DNA from: Proluteimonas flavola | GTDB taxonomy: Bacteria > Pseudomonadota > Gammaproteobacteria > Xanthomonadales > Xanthomonadaceae | Assembly (NCBI RefSeq): GCF_021191705.1 | Contig: NZ_JAIWPU010000031.1 | Coordinates: 24,688-88,687 of the forward strand | Direction of reading: 5' to 3' | DNA: 64,000 nucleotides | Part shown: positions 57,166-64,000 of the stretch, one piece after another | How positions within the stretch are numbered: the stretch's first letter is position 1 | Layout of the letters: each line of letters starts with the position of its first letter | Notes under the pieces: generated by a model | The model's input: the letters and a program-made list of their open reading frames with translations, nothing else | Database searches by the model: none | What the model was told of the DNA's origin: nothing | Made by a program: the position numbers and the translations under genes

Positions 57166-57870
57166 ATGGATACGCGACGGATCGCCCCGTTCTCCCGTCC
57201 CGCCCGCCGCATGCTGGCAATGCTGCTGGGCGGCGCCTGTGCGGTGTCGGCATCCGCTGCGCCGCCGACGCCGCCGCAGGTCACCGTCTATCGCTGCACC
57301 GACGCGAGCGGCCGTGTGGCGCTGCGCGATTCGCCCTGCGCGGAAGGCGCGACGCAGGAAGTGCGCAACATGCTGCGCCCCATCGACGGCACGCCGGCAC
57401 CGCCGCGTCCGACCGGACCCGCTGCGGCCGTCGTCGATCCGCCGGCGCCACAGGTGATCGTGCTGCGTCCGCCGCAGCCGATGTACCGCTGCGTGCGTCC
57501 CGATGGCAGCAGCTACACCAGCGATTCCGCGGAAGGCAATCCGCGCTGGGTGCCACTGTGGACGCTCGGCCGCGGGCCGCCGCGCCGCGGACCGTCGACG
57601 CGTGTCGAGGTCGGCGATGGGCGCGGCAGCATCGAGGTGGATGCCGGCGTCGACACCCGGCAGCGCGCGCGCGGCGGTTACGACGGCGCGGGCACCTGGA
57701 TTCGCGACGCATGCCGGCAGATGCCGCAGGGCGAAGTCTGCAGCCTGCTGGGCAATCGCCGCGAAGAGATCCGCCGGCGCTTCTTCAATGCACAGCCGAC
57801 CGAGCGCACCCGGCTGACGAACGAAGAGCGGACGATCAATGCGCGCCTGTCGCAGGACTGCGAGCGATGA
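57166..57870 (+). CDS. DUF4124 domain exported protein (first of pair)
   Basis: A 234-residue protein with a signal peptide (MLAMLLGGACAVSASAAPP) and an N-terminal DUF4124 module VTVYRCTDASGRVALRDSPC. A second, shorter look-alike begins MYRCVRPDGSSYTSDSAEGN. The C-terminal stretch has CRQMPQGEVCSLLGNRREEI. These Cys-containing modules are common in xanthomonad envelope proteins of unknown role. The stop overlaps the next start (ATGA). ATG 57166 gives a normal signal peptide. Confidence 0.78.
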   Translation: MDTRRIAPFSRPARRMLAMLLGGACAVSASAAPPTPPQVTVYRCTDASGRVALRDSPCAEGATQEVRNMLRPIDGTPAPPRPTGPAAAVVDPPAPQVIVLRPPQPMYRCVRPDGSSYTSDSAEGNPRWVPLWTLGRGPPRRGPSTRVEVGDGRGSIEVDAGVDTRQRARGGYDGAGTWIRDACRQMPQGEVCSLLGNRREEIRRRFFNAQPTERTRLTNEERTINARLSQDCER

Positions 57871-58532
57871 AACGGGACGTCGCGTACATCGCGCTCGCGT
57901 GCGCGCTGATCAGTGGTGGCAGCCAGGCGGTGACCACGGTGATCTACCGCTGCACCGATGCCGCGGGCGCGGTGACGTTCCAGAACGGCGCGGCCTGCCC
58001 CGCCGGCCACAAACAGGAACGTCGTGTCGTGGAGATGGCCACGCCGATGCCCGCCTTCGTGTCGCCGCCTGCAGCGCCGGTCGCTGCGCCGCAGGTGCCG
58101 CTGATCTCGCGCCTGCCCGCCGCCGAGCCGGTCACGCCGCGCGAGGACGGCGATGCGCCGGCGCCGCCGCCCGCGCTGTTCGCCTGTCGCGTCTTCGACA
58201 ACAGCACCTACTGGCGCGAGGACGACATCCCACCGCTGCGCTGCCGGCCGATGCAGACCGTCGGCATCGGCGGACTGCCCGGCATGGAAGCGGGCCAGGC
58301 CTGCGAGCAGGTCGCGGATGTCTGCGAGGCGGTGCCGGCGGAGGCCCTGTGCAGCGCCTGGGAAACGCGTGTGCGCGAAGCGGAATTCCGCTGGCGTTAT
58401 GCGCAGGGCCGCGCGCAGGACCCGCTGCGGCTGGAATACGAGCAGCTGTTCACCACCTGGCGCGACAGCAGTTGCGGCCCTGCAGGCGACGCGTCACCGG
58501 TTCAGAACCAGCGCGGGACCGACGCACGATAG
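57867..58532 (+). CDS. DUF4124 domain exported protein (second of pair)
   Basis: A 221-residue protein. The N-terminus MKRDVAYIALACALISGGSQ may be a signal peptide. The DUF4124 module is TTVIYRCTDAAGAVTFQNGA and the Cys-rich C-terminal half has ALFACRVFDNSTYW and ACEQVADVCEAVPAEALCSA. It is paralogous in plan to the preceding gene. Its last 31 bases overlap the end of the convergent ICMT-like gene, so one transcript can silence the other or both stop here. Confidence 0.75.
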   Translation: MKRDVAYIALACALISGGSQAVTTVIYRCTDAAGAVTFQNGAACPAGHKQERRVVEMATPMPAFVSPPAAPVAAPQVPLISRLPAAEPVTPREDGDAPAPPPALFACRVFDNSTYWREDDIPPLRCRPMQTVGIGGLPGMEAGQACEQVADVCEAVPAEALCSAWETRVREAEFRWRYAQGRAQDPLRLEYEQLFTTWRDSSCGPAGDASPVQNQRGTDAR

Positions 58533-58978
58533 TCCGCGTAGTCGGCGCCGAATCGCGCCTCCAGACACGCTTCCTCGAACGGGATGATCGCCTTGCGCAG
58601 GATCGCAAGCGGGATCGGCATCAGCGCGAGCGCCCACGGCACGTCGAGGATCGCGGCCAGTCCCGCGTAGCTCAGCAGCAGGCTCACGTAGAACGGATTG
58701 CGCGTCCATCGATACGGGCCGCGGACGATCAGCCGCGCCGGCATGTGCGCCGGCATGATCGTCGTGCGGCGCAACGCGAACAGCGCGATGCACCACAGCG
58801 CCAGGGCCAGCCCGGTATTCGCGAGCACGGTGCCGACGAGATGCAGCGTGTCGAGCGCAGGCCCCGTGGGCAGCGGCAGGTCGAAGACGTGCTGGAGGGC
58901 CGCGGCGAGCGCGAACGCCACGCAGAAATGCAGCGGCGAGGTCGAACGCACCAGCCAGGGCGCGCGCTCAGAAGCCAT
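58502..58978 (-). CDS. Isoprenylcysteine carboxyl methyltransferase-family membrane protein
   Basis: A 158-residue membrane protein with about four hydrophobic segments ([40 protein letters not shown]). The SAM-binding hallmark is [20 protein letters not shown], followed by [20 protein letters not shown]. The family (ICMT/PEMT-like) methylates small or lipid substrates; bacterial members mostly have unknown targets. ATG 58978 overlaps the SDR stop by 11 bases, implying cotranslation. Confidence 0.82.
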   Translation of the reverse strand: MASERAPWLVRSTSPLHFCVAFALAAALQHVFDLPLPTGPALDTLHLVGTVLANTGLALALWCIALFALRRTTIMPAHMPARLIVRGPYRWTRNPFYVSLLLSYAGLAAILDVPWALALMPIPLAILRKAIIPFEEACLEARFGADYADYRASVPRWF

Positions 58979-59744
58979 GGCGCAGGAATCCGCCGTCGAC
59001 CGCGATGCACTCGCCCGTGATGTAGGCCGATGCCGGCAGGCACAGGAACGCGACCGCCGCGGCGACTTCCTCCGGTTCGCCGATCCGGCCCATCGGCGTG
59101 CGCAGCAGCACGTCGTCGAGATAGTCGGGGTCCGACAGCGGGCCCGAGGTGCGCCGCGTGCGGATGTACCAGGGCGCCACCGCATTGACGCGGATGCCGT
59201 CCTCGGCCCATTCGACCGCGAGGTTGCGGGTCATCTGGTGCAGCGCCGCCTTGCTCATGCCGTAGGGCGCGCCGCTGCGCACGTGGGTGATGCCCGACAC
59301 GCTGCCGACATTGACGATCGCCGAACTGCCGCGGCTCGCGAGCAGCGGATGCGCGTAGCGCGCGAGTTCGAACGCGCTGAACACGTTGACCTCGAAGATC
59401 TCGCGCCATTCGTCTTCGGCGTAGTCGTTCGCCGCGCGGCTCAGGTTGCCACCGGCGTTGTTGACCAGGATGTCGAGTCCGTCGCCCTGGTCCTCGACCC
59501 AGTCGAGGATCTCCCGGCGCTGCTCTTCGTCGACGACGTCGGCGATCATCGCGCGCACGTCGGCCTGCGGAAATTCCTCGAGCAGTTCGTCGCGCGTCGA
59601 TTCCAGTGCGTCGCCGTTGCGGCCGACGATCAGCACCGTCGCGCCGAAGCCGGTCAGTTCGCGTGCGACCGCGCGGCCGATGCCGGCGCTGCCGCCGGTG
59701 ACGAGGGCCAGTTGTCCATCCAGGCGCCAGCGGTGCGGATCCAT
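58968..59744 (-). CDS. Short-chain dehydrogenase/reductase (tropinone reductase-like)
   Basis: A 258-residue classical SDR with NAD(P)-binding [20 protein letters not shown] and [13 protein letters not shown], catalytic Ser in [13 protein letters not shown], and Tyr-Lys in [12 protein letters not shown]. The C-terminus has [14 protein letters not shown]. Similar enzymes are annotated as tropinone reductase homologues; the bacterial substrate is unknown. ATG 59744 (MDPHRW) was preferred over 59750 because a GGGGA lies six bases upstream; 59750 gives MSMDPHRW. Translationally coupled to the ICMT-like gene. Confidence 0.88.
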   Translation of the reverse strand: MDPHRWRLDGQLALVTGGSAGIGRAVARELTGFGATVLIVGRNGDALESTRDELLEEFPQADVRAMIADVVDEEQRREILDWVEDQGDGLDILVNNAGGNLSRAANDYAEDEWREIFEVNVFSAFELARYAHPLLASRGSSAIVNVGSVSGITHVRSGAPYGMSKAALHQMTRNLAVEWAEDGIRVNAVAPWYIRTRRTSGPLSDPDYLDDVLLRTPMGRIGEPEEVAAAVAFLCLPASAYITGECIAVDGGFLRHGF

Positions 59745-59805
59745 CGACATTCCCCAATCTGCGTCGGCGCTAGGATAGCGCCGAGCCCGTCCGTCGGAGT
59801 GCCGC

Positions 59806-59979
59806 ATGCCCAGCCAACGCGTGTATCCGTTCGTCGTCACCGTCCGACACCGCGTTCGCACCGGCCTGTGCGTGGCCGCGCTGCTGACGTGCGCGGCCTG
59901 CACACCGCCGCCGGACAAACCAACCGACAAGCCGACCGAACCGCGCGCCACCCAGCTGCGCGCGGACGTCGGCGGCTGA
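59806..59979 (+). CDS. Small lipoprotein-like peptide, 57 residues
   Basis: ATG 59806 has a good GGAG six bases upstream. The product begins [11 protein letters not shown], has a hydrophobic stretch [13 protein letters not shown] and continues with a Pro/Lys/Thr-rich tail ([20 protein letters not shown]). The AAC could be a lipobox, though Cys at -3 is unusual. Divergent from the SDR and convergent with the next minus-strand gene. No function is known. Confidence 0.6.
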   Translation: MPSQRVYPFVVTVRHRVRTGLCVAALLTCAACTPPPDKPTDKPTEPRATQLRADVGG

Positions 59980-60001
59980 GCGGCCGCGGCGTTCCGCCGG
60001 C

Positions 60002-61573
60002 TCACCAGTCCGTCGGCTTGTAGTCCTTGAGGAACTGCCCCCAGACATGGGTGCCGGTGTTGATGCCGTCGATGATCGGATCGACGATGCGCGCCGCGCC
60101 GTCGACGATGTCGAGCGGCGGATGGAAGCGCTCTTCGACGATCTTGCGCTCGGCGATCTCCACCGGATCCTCGTCGGTCACCCAGCCGGTGTCGACGGCG
60201 TTCATGTGGATGCCGTCGCCGTGGTAATCCGCGGCCGAGGTGCGCGTCATCATGTTGAGCGCGGCCTTGGCCATGTTGGTGTGCGGGTGCCTGGTGGTCT
60301 TGAAGTTGCGGTAGAACTGCCCCTCGACCGCGGAGACGTTGACGATGTGCTTGTCGCGTTCGGGCGTGCGCAGCATCAGGGTCTTCAGGCGCGCGTTGAG
60401 GATGAAGGGCGCGACCGCGTTGACCAGTTGCGTCTCCAGCAACTCGACCGCAGGCACTTCGTCCATCTGCAGCCGCCAGGAGTTGCGCCCGCGCAGATCG
60501 ACCTGCTGCAGATCCTTGTCGACGCGGCCTTCCGGGAACAGGTGCGCCTGCCCAACCAGTTCGTCGGCGAGCAGCGGGACCTGCGACAGTTCCGCGGCGT
60601 GTGCGAGCCCGGCGCGCCCTGCGCTGCTCTCGACCAGCGACTGGCTGCCGCCCGGCAGCAGATCCGCCGCGCGCAGGCCCTCGTAGCCGCCGACGAGCTT
60701 GCGTACGTGTTCGGGCAGATCGTGCAGCGCGGCGGTCTCGCCGGCCATCATGTGCGCGTAGAACGCCGGCGGACGGCGCACGGTCTGGCAGGCGTTGTTG
60801 ACGATGAAATCGAGCCGGTCGCGCGTGGCGACGAGCTCGGCGCAGAACGCCTCGACGCTCGGCGTGTGGCGCAGGTCGAGGCCGAACACTTCCAGCCGGT
60901 GACCCCACTCGCCGAAATCCGGCTCCTGCGCGTAGCGCTGCGCGGAATCACGCGGGAAACGCGTGGTGACGATCAGCGAACAGCCCGCGCGCAGCAGCTT
61001 CAGACCGGCCTGATAACCGATCTTGACCCGACCGCCGGTCAGCAGCGCGACGCGCCCGGTGAGGTCGGCGGTCTCGGTGCGCTTGATGAAATTCAGCGCC
61101 GCGCAGGTCGGGCACAGCTGGTCGTAGAAATGGTGGATCGCGGTGTACTTCTGCTTGCAGACGTAGCAGTGCAGCAGTTCCGGCGATTCGGCAAACCGAG
61201 GCTCCTCCGGCGCGGCATTGCGCGGATCGTGCTGGCCCGGCGGCTGCGGCGGGAAGTAGTTCGGCGTGGTGAACACCGGCTTGCGGCGCAAGGTGCGGAT
61301 ACCGGTCTGGTCGAGCAATGCCTCGGTGCGGCGCACCTTCTCGCGGTTGGCCTCGCGCAACGCGTCCTTGGCCTGCTTGCGCCGCGCGCGCGGCTCCGGA
61401 TGGTGCACGACCGCGACTGCCTGCAGCAGGCGGATGCGGGCCTCGTCCGGCAGGCCGTCGAGCACGCTGCGGTCGTCGCGGATCGCCTCGAGCAGCTCGA
61501 ACGCGATGCGCGCGCGCTGCGGCAGGGAATCGTCGGCGTCGGATGCCGGAGGCGGTGCGGAAGTCGAATTCAA
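60002..61573 (-). CDS. SDR family oxidoreductase with a zinc-ribbon-like insert
   Basis: A protein of about 523 residues. An N-terminal helical region ([20 protein letters not shown]) precedes a Cys4 motif ([20 protein letters not shown] then TCA, about residues 145-170), likely zinc-binding. It is followed by a Rossmann core: [32 protein letters not shown] and a late [20 protein letters not shown]. The C-terminal [14 protein letters not shown] resembles SDR product-side loops. No ATG precedes the conserved start; a TTG at 61573 is the best candidate, with no strong ribosome site. It is unlike standard SDRs in size and zinc motif. Function unknown. Confidence 0.72.
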   Translation of the reverse strand: MNSTSAPPPASDADDSLPQRARIAFELLEAIRDDRSVLDGLPDEARIRLLQAVAVVHHPEPRARRKQAKDALREANREKVRRTEALLDQTGIRTLRRKPVFTTPNYFPPQPPGQHDPRNAAPEEPRFAESPELLHCYVCKQKYTAIHHFYDQLCPTCAALNFIKRTETADLTGRVALLTGGRVKIGYQAGLKLLRAGCSLIVTTRFPRDSAQRYAQEPDFGEWGHRLEVFGLDLRHTPSVEAFCAELVATRDRLDFIVNNACQTVRRPPAFYAHMMAGETAALHDLPEHVRKLVGGYEGLRAADLLPGGSQSLVESSAGRAGLAHAAELSQVPLLADELVGQAHLFPEGRVDKDLQQVDLRGRNSWRLQMDEVPAVELLETQLVNAVAPFILNARLKTLMLRTPERDKHIVNVSAVEGQFYRNFKTTRHPHTNMAKAALNMMTRTSAADYHGDGIHMNAVDTGWVTDEDPVEIAERKIVEERFHPPLDIVDGAARIVDPIIDGINTGTHVWGQFLKDYKPTDW

Positions 61574-61837
61574 GAGCGTGTCCGTGGGCGTGCGCGACCC
61601 AGGCGGCGTGGCGCGCCGGTGTCGAGCGGAGAAAGCATGCAATGCATCGGCCGGTCGGCCGTCGCGGGCGTAGGGTAGTCGCGATGCCAGCGCGGGGCGC
61701 CTGGTGCGTGACCGTGCCGGGATCGGATGGGATCCGCGACGGGGGCATTTTCGCCGATTGGCGGGGGCTGTGCCATCGGGGGGATTCTGGCGTGGGCCAG
61801 AGATGACGGTGTTTCCAGAGAGCGCCGGGCAAACAGC

Positions 61838-61980
61838 CGTCATTCCCGCGAAGGCGGATGCGTTTCTCAACAGCCGAACGGCTCGTCAATCCAAGGACGT
61901 TGTGCTTTCAGAAGCTAAAGTCCCTGGATTGACCAGCCGTTCGGCTGTTGAGAAACGCATCCGCCTGCGCGGGAATGACG
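61838..61980. repeat. GTCATTCC-type inverted repeat with symmetric arm expansion
   Basis: The arms 61838-61897 and 61921-61980 are 60 bases each, complementary at all but three positions. They match the 31255 element, but about 30 extra bases (from ATGCGTTTCTCAACAGCCGA onward) sit inside each arm in place of one G. The insert contains the palindrome AGCCGAACGGCT. The centre 61898-61920 matches the 31255 centre in reverse orientation. Confidence 0.88.
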
Positions 61981-62057
61981 ATTTCAATGATTCGCGAACC
62001 GTTTGGAGGCCTGCCGGCCCCGGCAGGAGGCGCAAAAGCGCTTCGTTGGAGACCGTC

Positions 62058-63173
62058 TCAGCGCTTCACCGGCCGATACACGATGAAGATCACCAGGTCC
62101 TCGTTGCCGATCTGGTCCAGCGCATGCCGGTCGCCGTTGCGGGTCAGGATCGCGTCACCCGGCCCGACCTCGCGGACCGTGTCGTTCAGCGTCAAGCGGC
62201 CGCGGCCCGACAGGACGTAGTAGATCTCATCCTTGTCGTTGACGTGGTCGCCGATCGTCGCGCCGGGGTGGAAGGCGCGCTTGCGGAAGATCAGGTCGAA
62301 GCCGGTGGCGTCCGAGAAGAACGGATACGCCGTCGTCGTGCCGAGCCCTTCGTGCGGGCCGGGCTGCTCGATCGCGATGTCGCGCTCCTGCACGACCACC
62401 GACGGCGACACCGGCGCTGCAGCCGGCGCAGGCATTGCGTTGCACTCGGCCGCGCTTACGGCCTTGACCGGCGCCTCGGCATCGATGCCGCGCCAGCCGG
62501 CGGCGACGAGACAGGCGACCGCATTGGCGCCGGCCTCGCTGAAATGTGTGCCATCAGTCTTGCCCTGCGCGGGGACGTGCATGAAGTAGGGCTTGGCGCC
62601 GTCCTCGCCGTGCGCGCGGATCCAGTCGCTGGATGTGGCGTTGAGGTCGATCAGCGCAACGCCTTCGCGTTCCGCCAGGGCCTGCATCGCCAGCGTGTAG
62701 CGGCCATGCGTGTCGACCAGCGAGCGGAAGTCGTAGAGCAGCCGCGCGACCGGGGTGATCAGGATCGGCGTGGCGCCGTGTGTGCGGGCGACCTCGACAT
62801 AACGCTGCAGCAGCTGTGGGTAGTCGGTCGTGGGATCGGTATAGCGCGTGGCGTCCTCGCGCTTGGCATCGTTGTGGCCGAACTGGATCAGCAGGACGTC
62901 GCCTGCGCGAATCTCGCGGGCGATCGCGTCGAGCCGGCCTTCGTCGATGAAGCTGCGCGTGCTGCGCCCGCCGACCGCGTGGTTGCGGACTTCCCAGCCT
63001 TCGGCGGTCCAGTCCGGAAATGTCTGGCCCCAGCCGGCCTGTGGCGCGCGCTCGGCGCCGTAGGTCGCCGCGGTGGAATCACCGGCGATGAAGATGCGAT
63101 GCGGTGCGGGCGATGCGGCGAACGCGGTGCCCGCGGCAGCCAACAGCAGCAGCAGCGACAACAGATATTTCAT
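62058..63173 (-). CDS. Rhamnogalacturonan acetylesterase-type SGNH hydrolase fused to a cupin
   Basis: A 371-residue exported protein. The signal peptide ends AAAGTAFAAS. The SGNH esterase spans about 25-245: IFIAGDSTAATYG (Ser nucleophile), NHAVGGRSTRSF, VLLIQFGHNDAKRED and KTDGTHFSEAGANAV (Asp-x-x-His). The C-terminal cupin_2 (about 280-365) has HPGATIGDHVNDKDEIYYVL and LNDTVREVGPGDAILTRNGD. Rhamnogalacturonan acetylesterases remove acetyl groups from pectin. The fusion to a cupin is unusual; the cupin might bind a sugar or metal. It lies upstream of an isomerase on the same strand order, fitting pectin use. Confidence 0.87.
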   Translation of the reverse strand: MKYLLSLLLLLAAAGTAFAASPAPHRIFIAGDSTAATYGAERAPQAGWGQTFPDWTAEGWEVRNHAVGGRSTRSFIDEGRLDAIAREIRAGDVLLIQFGHNDAKREDATRYTDPTTDYPQLLQRYVEVARTHGATPILITPVARLLYDFRSLVDTHGRYTLAMQALAEREGVALIDLNATSSDWIRAHGEDGAKPYFMHVPAQGKTDGTHFSEAGANAVACLVAAGWRGIDAEAPVKAVSAAECNAMPAPAAAPVSPSVVVQERDIAIEQPGPHEGLGTTTAYPFFSDATGFDLIFRKRAFHPGATIGDHVNDKDEIYYVLSGRGRLTLNDTVREVGPGDAILTRNGDRHALDQIGNEDLVIFIVYRPVKR

Positions 63174-63263
63174 CGTGAGGGCGCTCCGCAGGAATCGGGG
63201 TTGGCACCACAGGCCGCCGCACTCTGGCGGCGGCCTGCGTCGTGCAACGGTGTCGCGCGGAGC

Positions 63264-63902
63264 TTACTGGCCCAGCACGCCCTTGACGTAGGCGACGATG
63301 GCGTCGTCCTGGGCGTTGTCGAAGAACGCCTTCTGGAAGCGCTCGCCGCCGACGGCCTGCTTCACCAGTGCCTGGTCGATCGCCTTCAAGCCTTCGACGA
63401 AGTCCTTCGACGCGCCCTTCTTGATGTCGGCCAGAATGCCGGCGTTGGCCATCTGCGATTCCTTGCGCTCGGCCGGATAGCCCTGGCCGCGCTCGCCGTC
63501 GAACGCCTTCTCGAAGATGGTGCGGATGTTGATCTCCGCGCCCCAGCCGTAGCCCTTGGCGAACGGCAGTGCCAGCGCGTTGCCGTTGTTGACCTGCGCG
63601 AACAGGAACGCGTCGGTCGGCTCGATGCAGTAGCCGCAGTACACGCCCGGCCATGCATTGAGCGACATCAGCGCGCCCTGGCCCGTGCCGCAACCGGCGA
63701 CGACGAAATCGACGGCCTTCGAATTGAGCAGCAGCGAAGCGCAGATGCCGAGGTGGATGTAGGTCAGGCGGTGATCGTTGTCGCCGTCCATGCCGACGTT
63801 GAAGACCGTGTGGCCCTTGTCCGCGGCGACGGTGTCGAGCTGCGCCAGCACGACCGGGTTCTTGGCGGCCTGGCTGAATTCCTGCATCAGTGCGATTTTC
63901 AT
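63264..63902 (-). CDS. RpiB/LacA/LacB family sugar-phosphate isomerase
   Basis: A 212-residue cytosolic isomerase. It opens MKIALMQEFSQAAKNPVVLA, then GHTVFNVGMDGDNDHRLTYI, the family signature FVVAGCGTGQGALMSLNAWP, and VNNGNALALPFAKGYGWGAE. It is longer than RpiB (about 150), with an extra helical C-terminal region. Members next to pectin-degradation genes are thought to isomerise hexuronate-type intermediates; the exact substrate is not visible. A weak GAGAA lies upstream of the ATG, and a REP starts 28 bases before the gene. Confidence 0.85.
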   Translation of the reverse strand: MKIALMQEFSQAAKNPVVLAQLDTVAADKGHTVFNVGMDGDNDHRLTYIHLGICASLLLNSKAVDFVVAGCGTGQGALMSLNAWPGVYCGYCIEPTDAFLFAQVNNGNALALPFAKGYGWGAEINIRTIFEKAFDGERGQGYPAERKESQMANAGILADIKKGASKDFVEGLKAIDQALVKQAVGGERFQKAFFDNAQDDAIVAYVKGVLGQ

Positions 63903-63930
63903 GAACTGTTCTCTTGTCAGATGAAAGCAT

Positions 63931-63998
63931 CGTGGGAGCGCCCTTGGGCGCGATGGCATTCGCGGGCATGCCCCATCGCGCCCAAGGGCGCTCCCACG
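63931..63998. repeat. REP element at right edge
   Basis: CGTGGGAGCGCCCTTGGGCG then CGATGG, 14 or so bases, then CCATCGCGCCCAAGGGCGCT ending CCCACG. A near-perfect palindrome with GCCC/GGGC in place of GCGC, so it is a sub-variant of the GTGGGAGCGCGC family. It lies upstream of the isomerase gene, the only REP here at a gene's 5' side with no second gene in view. Confidence 0.8.
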
Positions 63999-64000
63999 GA

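Noticed and set aside
61574..61870. Extension of the zinc-SDR to an ATG at 61870
   Set aside because: The added residues come from the GTCATTCC repeat and are not protein-like; the conserved part starts near 61573.

Overview
The window is about 70% GC bacterial DNA, densely coded on both strands. It looks like a chromosome segment from the Xanthomonadaceae/Lysobacteraceae (Lysobacter, Luteimonas or relatives). The evidence is the gene order def-fmt-rsmB next to LysM-dprA-smg-topA, the otsB-GH15-otsA trehalose operon, several TonB-dependent receptors, a topoisomerase I with a lysine-rich tail in place of zinc fingers, and many short palindromic intergenic repeats of the kinds common in this family. 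No rRNA, tRNA, CRISPR, phage or insertion-sequence transposase was seen.

Layout. 1-10 kb: a truncated exported protein, a YheS-type ABC-F ATPase carrying an in-frame intergenic repeat, two tandem paralogous TonB receptors each followed by the same terminator stem, a YbaL-type K+/H+ antiporter and a CobB-like sirtuin. 10-20 kb: YfcH-like epimerase, ClpB behind a probable heat-shock promoter, a GST, a DCC-family protein and the overlapping otsB-GH15-otsA operon. 20-28 kb: GloA, a DUF4166 protein, and a DUF3574 lipoprotein / TonB receptor / purine-type permease group divergent from a third receptor of the first family. 28-36 kb: PgeF, RluD, BamD, a 1-kb non-coding block of nested repeats, an LpxL-like acyltransferase and two PH-domain membrane proteins. 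35-43 kb: three family-2 glycosyltransferases, rsmB-fmt-def, a LysM protein, dprA and smg. 43-57 kb: three GYF_2-domain membrane proteins, topA, tsaC, a tandem duplication of the tsaC 3' end, and gltB-gltD. 57-64 kb: two DUF4124 proteins, an ICMT-like methyltransferase, a short-chain dehydrogenase, a small lipoprotein, a zinc-ribbon SDR, a rhamnogalacturonan acetylesterase-cupin fusion and an RpiB/LacAB isomerase. The last two may belong to a pectin-use locus continuing beyond the right edge.

The genes are mostly housekeeping: translation (fmt, def, rsmB, rluD, tsaC), envelope (bamD, LpxL-like, pgeF), nitrogen assimilation (gltBD), stress (clpB, ots, gloA) and nutrient uptake (four TonB receptors). 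The most unusual content is the repeat landscape. At least five families of short inverted repeats occupy gene ends. One sits in frame inside a coding gene, one sits inside another repeat, one has grown by matching insertions in both arms, and one was carried by a recent tandem duplication. I found no clearly new multi-gene system. The best candidates for undescribed biology are the arm-symmetric repeat expansion, the large inverted-repeat element at 31.4-31.9 kb, the GYF_2 trio and the GH15 enzyme embedded in the trehalose operon.
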